Of a stretch of 64,000 nt of DNA, positions 25,007-32,346 are shown piece after piece. A program made the translations under genes and the position numbers. How positions within the stretch are numbered: the first letter of the stretch is position 1; every line of letters begins with the position of its first letter. This stretch comes from Williamsia muralis NBRC 105860. Lineage in GTDB: Bacteria > Actinomycetota > Actinomycetes > Mycobacteriales > Mycobacteriaceae. The DNA is taken from NCBI RefSeq assembly GCF_001598915.1, contig NZ_BDAP01000001.1, positions 372,001-436,000 of the forward strand. The letters are read 5' to 3'. The notes beneath the pieces are model-generated. The model was not told the DNA's origin, did not search any database, and saw only the letters and a list, made by a program, of their open reading frames with translations.

Positions 25007-25966
25007 CTACGCCGTGTCGATCTCGGTGAGGTGCAAGATCGGCTCGCCTGCCAGTAGCGATGAACCCAGATGCTCCACCGAGATCAGGTGCGGTGTGAGC
25101 AGCGCGTCGAGGACGGCCGCCCGTTCGACAAAACGGTGCATCGGGTGTTCGGCCGAGATTCCAACCGCTCCGCACACCTGGAGTACCGTCCGGCTGGCGA
25201 TTGCCTGGGCCCGGCCAGCCAGAGCCTTGGCGATGGTGGCGGTGTCGGGGTCCAGGTCGGCCCAGGCCGCGTCCAGCATGCCCTGCGCCGCCGCAATGGC
25301 GACGTGAGCCTCGGAGAGCCGGTGGCGGACGGCCTGGAAACGCGAGATCGGCTGACCGAATTGGTTGCGGGAACTGGTGTGTTCGATTGCCAGTTGCAGC
25401 GCCGCACCGCACGCCCCGATGATCTCGGCGGCCAGTGCGCGTCGTCCCGAAGCGACCGCTCTATCCCAGTCCGCGCTCGCGTCGGCGGTGACGGTGGGGA
25501 CACGGCTGCCGCGCACCCGCACCATGGTCGAATCGGCTTCGATACTGCCGACGGGTCCGGATTCGACGTCGGCAACCGGCACCACGACGATGCCCGTGCC
25601 GTGAGCCGTGGATACAGGCACGATCAGCTCGTCGACGTCGCCCAGGCCGGTCAGCACAACTCCGTCGATCGAGTTCTCGTCACTGGTCAGACCGGCCGAG
25701 GGCGAGGGCAGCGGATAGACGAGCGCGCGCGTGCCCCGGGGCGCGGGCAGGACATCCGCCAGCTCGCGGACGACCTCGGCGTCCAGTGACCGTGAATGTG
25801 CCAGCGCTCGTCCGTGTTCGGCGAACAGGAGTTCGGTGGCGGCGGGGTAGGAGTCAATGACGTCGTCCCAACCGAGTTCGGCCAGCGCCGCCTCGATGTC
25901 GACCCCCTCACCTTCGAACATCCCCTTGAGCGAGCCGGCGAGGAGTGTTCTGGTCTCGTTGTCCAT
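25007..25966 (-). CDS. Acyl-CoA dehydrogenase, short subunit type
   Basis: At 319 aa this is shorter than the usual 380; the start at 25966 (MDNETRTLLAGSLKGMFEGE) follows GAAAGGA. The N-terminal domain is reduced and the FAD-binding middle domain is divergent. The C-terminal part is recognisable (SRNQFGQPISRFQAVRHRLSEAH, then QVCGAVGISAEHPMHRFV). It starts 11 nt after the stop of a full-length dehydrogenase, the arrangement of alpha/beta pairs such as FadE28-FadE29. The two are likely subunits of one heterotetramer. Confidence 0.85.
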   Translation of the reverse strand: MDNETRTLLAGSLKGMFEGEGVDIEAALAELGWDDVIDSYPAATELLFAEHGRALAHSRSLDAEVVRELADVLPAPRGTRALVYPLPSPSAGLTSDENSIDGVVLTGLGDVDELIVPVSTAHGTGIVVVPVADVESGPVGSIEADSTMVRVRGSRVPTVTADASADWDRAVASGRRALAAEIIGACGAALQLAIEHTSSRNQFGQPISRFQAVRHRLSEAHVAIAAAQGMLDAAWADLDPDTATIAKALAGRAQAIASRTVLQVCGAVGISAEHPMHRFVERAAVLDALLTPHLISVEHLGSSLLAGEPILHLTEIDTA

Positions 25967-25977
25967 CTGGGTTCCTT

Positions 25978-27144
25978 TCACGGCAGCTTCAGGACGCGGT
26001 CGGCGATGATTCCGCGCTGTACCTCTGCCGAACCGCCGAGGATCGTGGCGGCGCGGCTGTACCACCATTCGTCGCGCCAGGTGTCGAGGTCGGGTCCGGT
26101 GCCGATGTCGATCAGTGGCCCGAGAAGGTCACGGGCCGCGTCGTAGAGCGACTGCTCGGCGGTGCCCAGCAGGATCTTGTCGGTGCTGGCTTCGGGGCCG
26201 ATGGTCTCCCCGGCGGCCAGTCGCTGCACGGTCTGGGCACTGCGGGCCCGCAGTGCGACGATGTCGAGGTAGACGTTGCCGAGGCGCACGGCCGCGCCAT
26301 CGCGATGAATTCCGCGGTCGCGCAGTTGGTTCCGCAATGTGTCCAAACGTTGCAGGAGCACGGTCGAGGTGAGCCAGGCATACATTCCGCGCTCGAATTG
26401 CAACAGGTACATCGCCACCGCCCAGCCCTGGTCCTGCTCGCCGATGAGCCGACTCGCCGGAACCCGTACGGAATCGAAGAAGACCTCCGCCAGTTCTTCG
26501 CGTCCACTCGCCAGCGCGATGGGCCGGGCCTGCAGGCCCGGCGTGTCCACGTCGATCAGCAACATGCTCAGACCGCGATGGCGGCTCTCGGTGGTGCCCG
26601 TACGTACCAGGCACACGAGTCGGCGCGCGGTGGCGCCGTAACTGGTCCACAGTTTCTGGCCGTTGACGATGTAGTCGTCGCCCTCCCGGGTGGCCCGGCA
26701 CCGCAGGGAGGCGAGATCACTTCCCGCCTCGGGTTCGGAGAACCCCTGTCCCCACCACTCGGTTCCGTTGAGGAAGCCCTGGAAGAGAGTGTTCGCGATC
26801 TCCGGCGCGAATCGGACCGTCGGCGGTCCCAGGGTCTCCATCACCAGATGCTGACCGGGCACCGGCAGGCCGTGTGCGCTGAGCTCGTCGTAAAGGACTG
26901 CCCGATGTCGCTCGTCACCGCCGAGGCCGCCGGCGGACACGGGCCAGCCGTACCTGTTCCAGCCACCGGCATAAAGCAGTTGCATGAGCTGGGCATGGTG
27001 CTGGAGCTCGGCCGGAACCGTCGGATAGTGGCGTCCGCGCCACTCGTCCAGGGCGGTGTCGGATTCGAGAAATTCTCTGAGCGCCGTGCGGTAGGCCGAG
27101 AGACTCTTCCGGTTGTCACTACGGGGTGCCGTTGTGCTGGTCAT
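25978..27144 (-). CDS. Acyl-CoA dehydrogenase, full-length subunit
   Basis: A 388-aa protein with the canonical FAD-binding middle-domain segments WWGQGFSEPEAGSDLASLR and VNGQKLWTSYGATARRL, and the C-terminal ATILGGSAEVQRGIIADRVLKLP. It is first in a two-gene minus-strand operon with the short dehydrogenase. It probably provides the FAD and catalytic machinery of a heterotetrameric acyl-CoA dehydrogenase. Confidence 0.9.
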   Translation of the reverse strand: MTSTTAPRSDNRKSLSAYRTALREFLESDTALDEWRGRHYPTVPAELQHHAQLMQLLYAGGWNRYGWPVSAGGLGGDERHRAVLYDELSAHGLPVPGQHLVMETLGPPTVRFAPEIANTLFQGFLNGTEWWGQGFSEPEAGSDLASLRCRATREGDDYIVNGQKLWTSYGATARRLVCLVRTGTTESRHRGLSMLLIDVDTPGLQARPIALASGREELAEVFFDSVRVPASRLIGEQDQGWAVAMYLLQFERGMYAWLTSTVLLQRLDTLRNQLRDRGIHRDGAAVRLGNVYLDIVALRARSAQTVQRLAAGETIGPEASTDKILLGTAEQSLYDAARDLLGPLIDIGTGPDLDTWRDEWWYSRAATILGGSAEVQRGIIADRVLKLP

Positions 27145-27188
27145 CTGTCCTCACCTGTCGGTGTTGATAGGTCTCGGGGTAATAGGGT

Positions 27189-27202
27189 TAATAGTTGTAT
27201 TA
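27189..27202. promoter_or_regulatory. TAATA-GTTG-TATTA dyad in AT-rich divergent promoter
   Basis: A perfect 5-bp dyad within an AT-rich stretch (27181-27215) between divergent dehydrogenase genes. The AT-richness is exceptional for this region and marks the promoter for one or both directions. Confidence 0.4.
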
Positions 27203-27242
27203 TTGTAGTATATTCGCAACAGCCGATCTGGAGGACCCATCG

Positions 27243-28385
27243 ATGCGCCGCCACCATCTCGAAGACGAGCATGAACAGTTTCGCGCAACTGCGAGAACCT
27301 TTTTCGAAAAAGAGTGCGTTCCGTACACCGAACAGTGGGAACGTGAGGGACGCGTCAGTCGCGAAGCATGGCTTCGGGCAGGCGAACAAGGATTGATCGG
27401 GTGGGAGGCACCCGAAGAGTACGGCGGCCTGGGCATCAAAGACTACCGGTACAACCAGATCCTCAGCGAGGAGATGTTCGGAACGGGCGCGGTCGGCATC
27501 GGCCTGGGCGTGCAGAACGACATCATGGCCTCCTACCTCGTCGGTCTCACCAATGACGAACAGAAAAAGCGTTGGCTCCCGAAGTACGTGTCCGGCGAAT
27601 ACATCACCTCGATCGCCATGTCCGAGCCCGCGGCGGGGTCCGACGTGGCCGGTATCAAGACCACGGCCAAGAGAGTCGGCGACAGCTACGTCATCAACGG
27701 GTCGAAGACGTTCATCAGCAACGGCCTTTCGTCGGATCTGATCATGGTGGCGTGCAAGACCGACCCCTCGGCCGGACGTAAGGGATTGAGCCTGATCGTG
27801 GTCGAGGCGACGAGGGAGGGCTTCTCGCGCGGGCGCAAACTCGACAAGATCGGGCAACACTCGGCGGACACCGCCGAACTGTTCTTCGACAACGTCGAGG
27901 TTCCGGTGGAGAACCTGTTGGGCGAGGAAAACCGTGGCTTCTATCACCTGATGGGCAACCTGCCCGCCGAGCGGGTGGGCATAGCAACCTATGCCGTGCC
28001 GATGGCGCGGCGAGCCTTCGATCTGACGGTCGACTACGTGTCGAACCGCAAGGCCTTCGGTACCGAGATCGGCAAGTTTCAGGTCAACCGCCACTTCCTC
28101 GCCGAGATGAAGACCAAACTGAACGTGGCGCAGAGCTACCTCGACCAGTGTGTGATGGCGGCCAACGCCGGCGAGCTGTCCGCGGAAGAGGCCGCCGGAC
28201 TCAAGTGGTGGAGCACCGAGCTCCAGTGGGAAATCCTGGACCGCTGCCTTCAACTGCACGGTGGCTATGGGTACATCAACGAGTACGAGGTGGCGCGACT
28301 GTGGCGCGACTCGCGGGTACAGCGTCTCTACGGCGGTACCACAGAAATCATGAAAGACCTCATCGGTCGGTCGATGGGCTTCTAG
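27243..28385 (+). CDS. Acyl-CoA dehydrogenase (medium/short-chain type)
   Basis: A 380-aa protein; the start at 27243 (MRRHHLEDEHEQFRATAR) has GGAGG upstream. All canonical motifs are present: SIAMSEPAAGSDVAGIKT, NGSKTFISNG, RKAFGTEIGKFQ, QLHGGYGYINEYEVAR, and LYGGTTEIMKDLIGRS containing the usual catalytic Glu region. This is the most classical dehydrogenase in the window, with a probable straight- or simple branched-chain acyl-CoA substrate. It is the first gene of a plus-strand operon running to 31682. Confidence 0.92.
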   Translation: MRRHHLEDEHEQFRATARTFFEKECVPYTEQWEREGRVSREAWLRAGEQGLIGWEAPEEYGGLGIKDYRYNQILSEEMFGTGAVGIGLGVQNDIMASYLVGLTNDEQKKRWLPKYVSGEYITSIAMSEPAAGSDVAGIKTTAKRVGDSYVINGSKTFISNGLSSDLIMVACKTDPSAGRKGLSLIVVEATREGFSRGRKLDKIGQHSADTAELFFDNVEVPVENLLGEENRGFYHLMGNLPAERVGIATYAVPMARRAFDLTVDYVSNRKAFGTEIGKFQVNRHFLAEMKTKLNVAQSYLDQCVMAANAGELSAEEAAGLKWWSTELQWEILDRCLQLHGGYGYINEYEVARLWRDSRVQRLYGGTTEIMKDLIGRSMGF

Positions 28386-28417
28386 GCACCGAGAGCTGAG
28401 TGGATGAGGGGGAAGTC

Positions 28418-29578
28418 ATGAGTTCGAAGTCGCCGCTGGGTCAAGACGGTGGAGAAGGCGAAGACTTCCGGTACGAGGTGCAGTCGTGGCTAGCGACCGC
28501 TCCGCGTCCTGAAGGTCTACGGGCATACGGCGGCACCCCGGACGCGGCAGACGTCGCGCCGGGACGGCAGTGGCATCAGACCCTTGCCCAAGCCGGTTAC
28601 GCGTGCCTGCACTGGCCGACCGAGTTCGGTGGGCGCGAGGCCACTGCGATGGAGCAGGCGATCTTCGCCGAGGAAGCGGCGAAGGCGGGTGTACCGACTC
28701 AGCTCGGAATGGTCGGGCCCAACCTGGCCGGACCGGTCATCATGCAGTTCGGCACGGCGGAACAAAAGGCGAAATACCTGCCTCCCATCGTCTCGGGTAA
28801 GCATCTGTGGTGTCAGCTGTTCTCCGAGCCGGGTGCAGGCTCGGACCTCGCGTCGGTGCGAACCCGGGTCCGTCCGGTTGACGGGGGCTGGGTCGTGGAC
28901 GGCCAGAAGGTCTGGACCAGCGCCGCCAAAGCGGCGCAGTTCGGGTTGCTGCTCGCACGTACCGGCGACGAGCGCTACAAGGGTCTGACCGCGTTCATCG
29001 TCCCGATGGACCTGCCCGGTATCCTGGTTCGGCCCCTCGAGCAGATGGACGGCGAGAAGAAGTTCAATGAGGTCTTCTTGTCGGACGTGAGACTGGGTCC
29101 TGAACACCTCCTGGGTGAGGTCGGCGAAGGGTGGCGGGTGGCGACCGCAACGCTCGGCCAAGAGCGACTGAGTCTGGGATCGCAGGCCGTCGGAATGTTC
29201 GCCGCGCTCGATGAATTGATCGAGGCCGCAACCGACAAGGGCCGGCTCGACGACGTGCTGGCCGACAAGATCGTCCAGCTGTGGAGCCGGGTGTGGATCC
29301 TGCGGGCCACCTGGCTGCGAGCGATCTCCACCGGAGACGGGGCGAACTCGCCGACGATGTCGGTCCTCAAGCTGATGGCCTCGGAAGTCCATCGCGATCT
29401 CGGAGATGTGGCCACCGACGTACTGGGCATGGATGCGACGGTCGACCCGGAGCTGTCACCGATCGTGCACCGGATGTTGGTCGGCCGGGCGCAGACCATC
29501 CTGGGTGGGACCAGTGAGATCCAGCGAAACATCTTGTCGGAGCGGGTGCTCGGGCTCCCCCGAGAGCCCGCACGGTGA
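28418..29578 (+). CDS. Acyl-CoA dehydrogenase
   Basis: A 386-aa protein; the start at 28418 (MSSKSPLGQDGGEGEDF) is preferred over an in-frame GTG at 28400 because GGGGGA lies just upstream. Motifs are WCQLFSEPGAGSDLASVRTR, DGQKVWTSAAKAAQFG and ILGGTSEIQRNILSERVLGLP. It resembles the second half of the fused FadE34-like protein. Its stop overlaps the CoA-transferase GTG by 4 nt. Substrate unknown. Confidence 0.9.
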   Translation: MSSKSPLGQDGGEGEDFRYEVQSWLATAPRPEGLRAYGGTPDAADVAPGRQWHQTLAQAGYACLHWPTEFGGREATAMEQAIFAEEAAKAGVPTQLGMVGPNLAGPVIMQFGTAEQKAKYLPPIVSGKHLWCQLFSEPGAGSDLASVRTRVRPVDGGWVVDGQKVWTSAAKAAQFGLLLARTGDERYKGLTAFIVPMDLPGILVRPLEQMDGEKKFNEVFLSDVRLGPEHLLGEVGEGWRVATATLGQERLSLGSQAVGMFAALDELIEAATDKGRLDDVLADKIVQLWSRVWILRATWLRAISTGDGANSPTMSVLKLMASEVHRDLGDVATDVLGMDATVDPELSPIVHRMLVGRAQTILGGTSEIQRNILSERVLGLPREPAR

Positions 29579-30765
29579 CGCATTCGCCCGGGGACGGTGT
29601 CCTCGGGACGCTCCTGCACGGCGGGTGCACCGTCGCCGTGGGCGATGGGTTCGGCACACCACAGGTGGTGTTCGAAGAACTGTCCGACGCCGCCCGCGCA
29701 GTCGGTGGTGTTCGGCTGCTGCTGGGCTGGTTGCCGGCAGAGCCCCGCGGACTCGATCTCACCGCGTTCGCCGACGTGCGCACGGTGATGCCGGGCTGGG
29801 GACTGCGCAAGGCCGTGGCCGCCGGACTCGCCCATTTTGTGCCGATTCGGTTGTCGCAGGTTCCAGCATTGATACACAACGTCATTCGGCCCGATGTGCT
29901 GGTCGCCACCGTGGTTGCGACCGGCGGTGGGCACACGTTCGCCAATGAGATCTCATGGCAGAAGGCCGCGGTGGACGCCGGCGCCAGGGTCGCGGCGATC
30001 ACGTCGTCGGCGTCGCCGAAGTGTGCTGCAGGCGCGTTGTTGCCCGCCGACCAGGTCGTCATCGTCGGGAGCACCGACCAACCGCCGGGTGACATGCCCG
30101 GCGCCCGCACCGATCCGATCACCGAACGACTTGCCGCGGGTGTACTGCCACTCATCCCGGAGGGCACCCGACTGCAGGTCGGCCCGGGTTCGCTGGGGTC
30201 GCTTCTGCTCAGCACCCTGACGGTCCCGGTGCGCATCGATTCGGGCCTGCTGCCCGATGAGGTTGTCGACCTCGACAACCGTGGCCTGTTGCTCGGAGAA
30301 CCCGTGACGACCTATCTCGCCGGAGGACCGCGACTGCGCGAGTGGGCAGAGGGCCGTCCGGTCCTGTATCCGGTCGAGTACACCCACGACGTCAGCAGAC
30401 TGTCGGCCGATCCGTTAGTCGCGGTGAACACCGCCGTCGAAGTGGACGTGCACGGTCAGATCAACGTCGAAGGTACGGCGACCGCAGTGTTCGGCGGCAT
30501 CGGCGGCCACGGTGACTACGCCGCAGCAGCAGCGACCACCGTTGGTGGTGTCAGCATCATCGCCGTCTCGACCACCCACAACGGCGCATCAACTCTCGTC
30601 TCGTCACTGTCGCGTCCGGTGAGCACTCCGGCACATGACGTCGGGATCGTGGTCACCGAACGAGGTTCGGTCGACCTGCGAGGCCTGGACCGGACCGAAC
30701 GAACCGCGGCCTTGGTGGATCTGTGGGGCGAGGCCGGCGTTCGCAAACAAGCAATCGAAAGGTAG
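29575..30765 (+). CDS. Acetyl-CoA hydrolase/transferase family (CoA-transferase)
   Basis: A 396-aa family I CoA-transferase of the acetyl-CoA hydrolase/4-hydroxybutyrate CoA-transferase type. VNTAVEVDVHGQINVEG near residue 290 is the conserved segment with a Glu, and FGGIGGHGDYAAAAA follows. It would move CoA between acids and CoA esters, saving ATP during substrate activation, or hydrolyse a CoA ester. It is coupled to the upstream dehydrogenase by a GTGA overlap and followed 5 nt later by an SDR. Confidence 0.82.
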   Translation: MTHSPGDGVLGTLLHGGCTVAVGDGFGTPQVVFEELSDAARAVGGVRLLLGWLPAEPRGLDLTAFADVRTVMPGWGLRKAVAAGLAHFVPIRLSQVPALIHNVIRPDVLVATVVATGGGHTFANEISWQKAAVDAGARVAAITSSASPKCAAGALLPADQVVIVGSTDQPPGDMPGARTDPITERLAAGVLPLIPEGTRLQVGPGSLGSLLLSTLTVPVRIDSGLLPDEVVDLDNRGLLLGEPVTTYLAGGPRLREWAEGRPVLYPVEYTHDVSRLSADPLVAVNTAVEVDVHGQINVEGTATAVFGGIGGHGDYAAAAATTVGGVSIIAVSTTHNGASTLVSSLSRPVSTPAHDVGIVVTERGSVDLRGLDRTERTAALVDLWGEAGVRKQAIER

Positions 30766-30770
30766 AACTC

Positions 30771-31682
30771 ATGGGAGAAGTACGGCTCGACGGCAAGGTC
30801 GCCATCGTCACCGGCGGCGGACGCGGAATCGGGCGGGCGCACTGCCTCGAATTGGCCCGGCACGGGGCAGCGGTTGTTGTCAACGATCCGGGTGTGTCCC
30901 GCGACGGCACCGATTCGGGCGAGAGCCCGGCCGACCAGGTTGCTCGCGAGATCGTCGAGGCCGGCGGCAAAGCGGTGGCCAACAAAGGATCGGTCACCAG
31001 CTGGACCGACAGCGACGCTCTCATCGCCCAGGCGGTTGCCGAGTTCGGCCGCCTCGACATCGTTGTCAACAACGCCGGAATCGTTCGCGACAAGCTGATC
31101 ACCCGAATGACCGAGGAAGACTGGGATGCCGTTGTCGCGGTACATCTCAAAGGTACCTTCGCAGTGACCAAACACGCCTGCGATCACTGGCGGAACGAAT
31201 CGAAGGCCGGCGCAGACGTCCGAGGCAGAATCATCAACACGACCTCGGGCGCGGGGCTCAAAGGCAATGCGGGACAGGCGGCCTACAGCGCGGCCAAAGC
31301 TGCGATCGTCGGTCTCACGCTGACCACTGCACTGGAGATGGAGCGTTACAACGTCACCGCCAACGCGATTTCGCCGGTGGCCGCCACCCGGTTGTCCGCC
31401 GATGTCTTCATCGGTGAGAAGGCCAATGACCCCAGCCTGGATCCCGGACAGAGCTCGCCGGTGGTCGCGTGGCTCGCTTCCGACGAGGCCGCTTGGCTGA
31501 CCGGTCAGATCCTGCGGATCGACGGAGACCTGTTGATCCGGATGATCGGTTGGACCCAGAAGCCGGAGAGGTATCGCGCCCGCGCCGGAGGCAAACTCGA
31601 TAGCGGCGAACTGACCCAGGCCGCGCGCTTGCTCTACGGCACGGCACCGGACGGGTTCGTCGCCCAATTGGTCACCAACTGA
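30771..31682 (+). CDS. SDR, MFE-2/HSD17B4-like 3-hydroxyacyl-CoA dehydrogenase
   Basis: A 303-aa SDR; the start at 30771 follows AAAGG. It has VTGGGRGIGRAHCLELARHG, NDPGVSRDGTDSGESPADQV (the Asp and long insertion typical of the multifunctional-enzyme-2 dehydrogenase domain), NNAGIVRD, and AYSAAKA. The family oxidises (3R)-hydroxyacyl-CoA to 3-oxoacyl-CoA, which pairs well with the MaoC-type hydratase at 13177. It is last in the operon. Confidence 0.87.
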   Translation: MGEVRLDGKVAIVTGGGRGIGRAHCLELARHGAAVVVNDPGVSRDGTDSGESPADQVAREIVEAGGKAVANKGSVTSWTDSDALIAQAVAEFGRLDIVVNNAGIVRDKLITRMTEEDWDAVVAVHLKGTFAVTKHACDHWRNESKAGADVRGRIINTTSGAGLKGNAGQAAYSAAKAAIVGLTLTTALEMERYNVTANAISPVAATRLSADVFIGEKANDPSLDPGQSSPVVAWLASDEAAWLTGQILRIDGDLLIRMIGWTQKPERYRARAGGKLDSGELTQAARLLYGTAPDGFVAQLVTN

Positions 31683-31692
31683 CGCGAGCAAT

Positions 31693-31912
31693 TCGCCAAC
31701 CGGGCCGAAATCCCCGCCGACCGGGCCGAAACAGCCGCCGACCAGCGGGCCGAAACAGCCGCCGACCGGGCCGAAATCCCAATCGAGTGGGCCGATACCG
31801 AGAGGCACCGCTGGGCAACTACTCGGAACCAAAGGGTGTTGGCCACTCGATGAATGGACCCAGTGGCTACTTCGGCACGGTCAACGGGGGTTTCGGCCCG
31901 GTGGACGGCTGG
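31693..31912. repeat. 21-bp minisatellite in two opposite orientations
   Basis: From about 31693 to 31790 there are four to five imperfect units with core CCGACCGGGCCGAAA, spaced 20-24 bp apart. From about 31865 to 31912 the same unit appears inverted (core TTTCGGCCCGGT) in about two to three 21-bp copies. Because 21 is a multiple of 3, each array can encode a heptapeptide of GxFGPVG/N/D type: on the minus strand for the first array, on the plus strand for the second. Whether it is translated is not known. Confidence 0.7.
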
Positions 31913-32232
31913 GCTGCGCCGCTGGGTACGAAGCGCCGCCGCGTCGTCGGATCCCGGCCCGCGACCAGTACGCCGCGAGATCACCCCCCCCCCGGATCGC
32001 CCGCCTGCGACCCGCAGCTCCGGCCTAAATCACGCTGTCCAATATAGGCAGAGGATTAGACGCAATTCATGGGAGACCAAGCCCGTCGCACGGCGGCGTG
32101 AGGGCGTGGCGTGGCCGCCCGGGTGATCGCCGACGGGCGCCGAGTTGGTTGCCCGCCCAGCAGGTCCAGGCACTTCGCCAGCTCATGAGGCGTTCCTCAC
32201 CCATCTCGGCAGCATTCGGCTGCGAGTTGCTA

Positions 32233-32255
32233 AACAGTTAGATGAAACAACTGTT
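32233..32255. promoter_or_regulatory. AACAGTT-N9-AACTGTT inverted repeat
   Basis: Perfect 7-bp arms, 9-bp spacer, about 90 nt upstream of the preferred start of the transporter gene. It is a likely operator. It overlaps an in-frame ATG at 32242, which argues against that ATG being the true start. Confidence 0.5.
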
Positions 32256-32346
32256 CGCACTTTTTCAAAACGTGAACACCGACGTGGTTGCTGTCCTATC
32301 GTCAAGCGATACTCGACCGATTTCGATGACAAGGATCGTCACCCTG

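Larger units (their letters stand above)
31683..32346. other. Gene-poor region with minisatellite and poly-C tract
   Basis: This 660-nt stretch has no confident gene. It holds a 21-bp repeat array (separate entry) and an uninterrupted run of ten C (31984-31993). A reading frame from an ATG at 31850 begins MNGPSGYFGTVNGG and crosses the C-run, but its ribosome site is weak and its later composition looks non-coding. An AACAGTT dyad upstream of the transporter gene lies at its end. AT-rich bases around 32037-32070 could hold the transporter promoter. Confidence 0.5.

Noticed and set aside
30516-31832. Long minus-strand frame (438 codons) across the SDR and repeat array
   Set aside because: It lies antisense to a clear SDR gene, and its sequence has no recognisable domain. 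Only the repeat part at its start is of interest and is reported as a repeat.
31850-32047. Plus-strand frame starting MNGPSGYFGTVNGG
   Set aside because: The ribosome site is weak, and after the repeats the sequence is Pro/Arg-rich and crosses a C10 run. It is kept only as part of the repeat finding.
32242-32346. Upstream in-frame start for the transporter fusion (35 extra residues)
   Set aside because: The added residues do not resemble a LivH N-terminus, and the ATG lies inside an inverted repeat. The start at 32347 matches the family.
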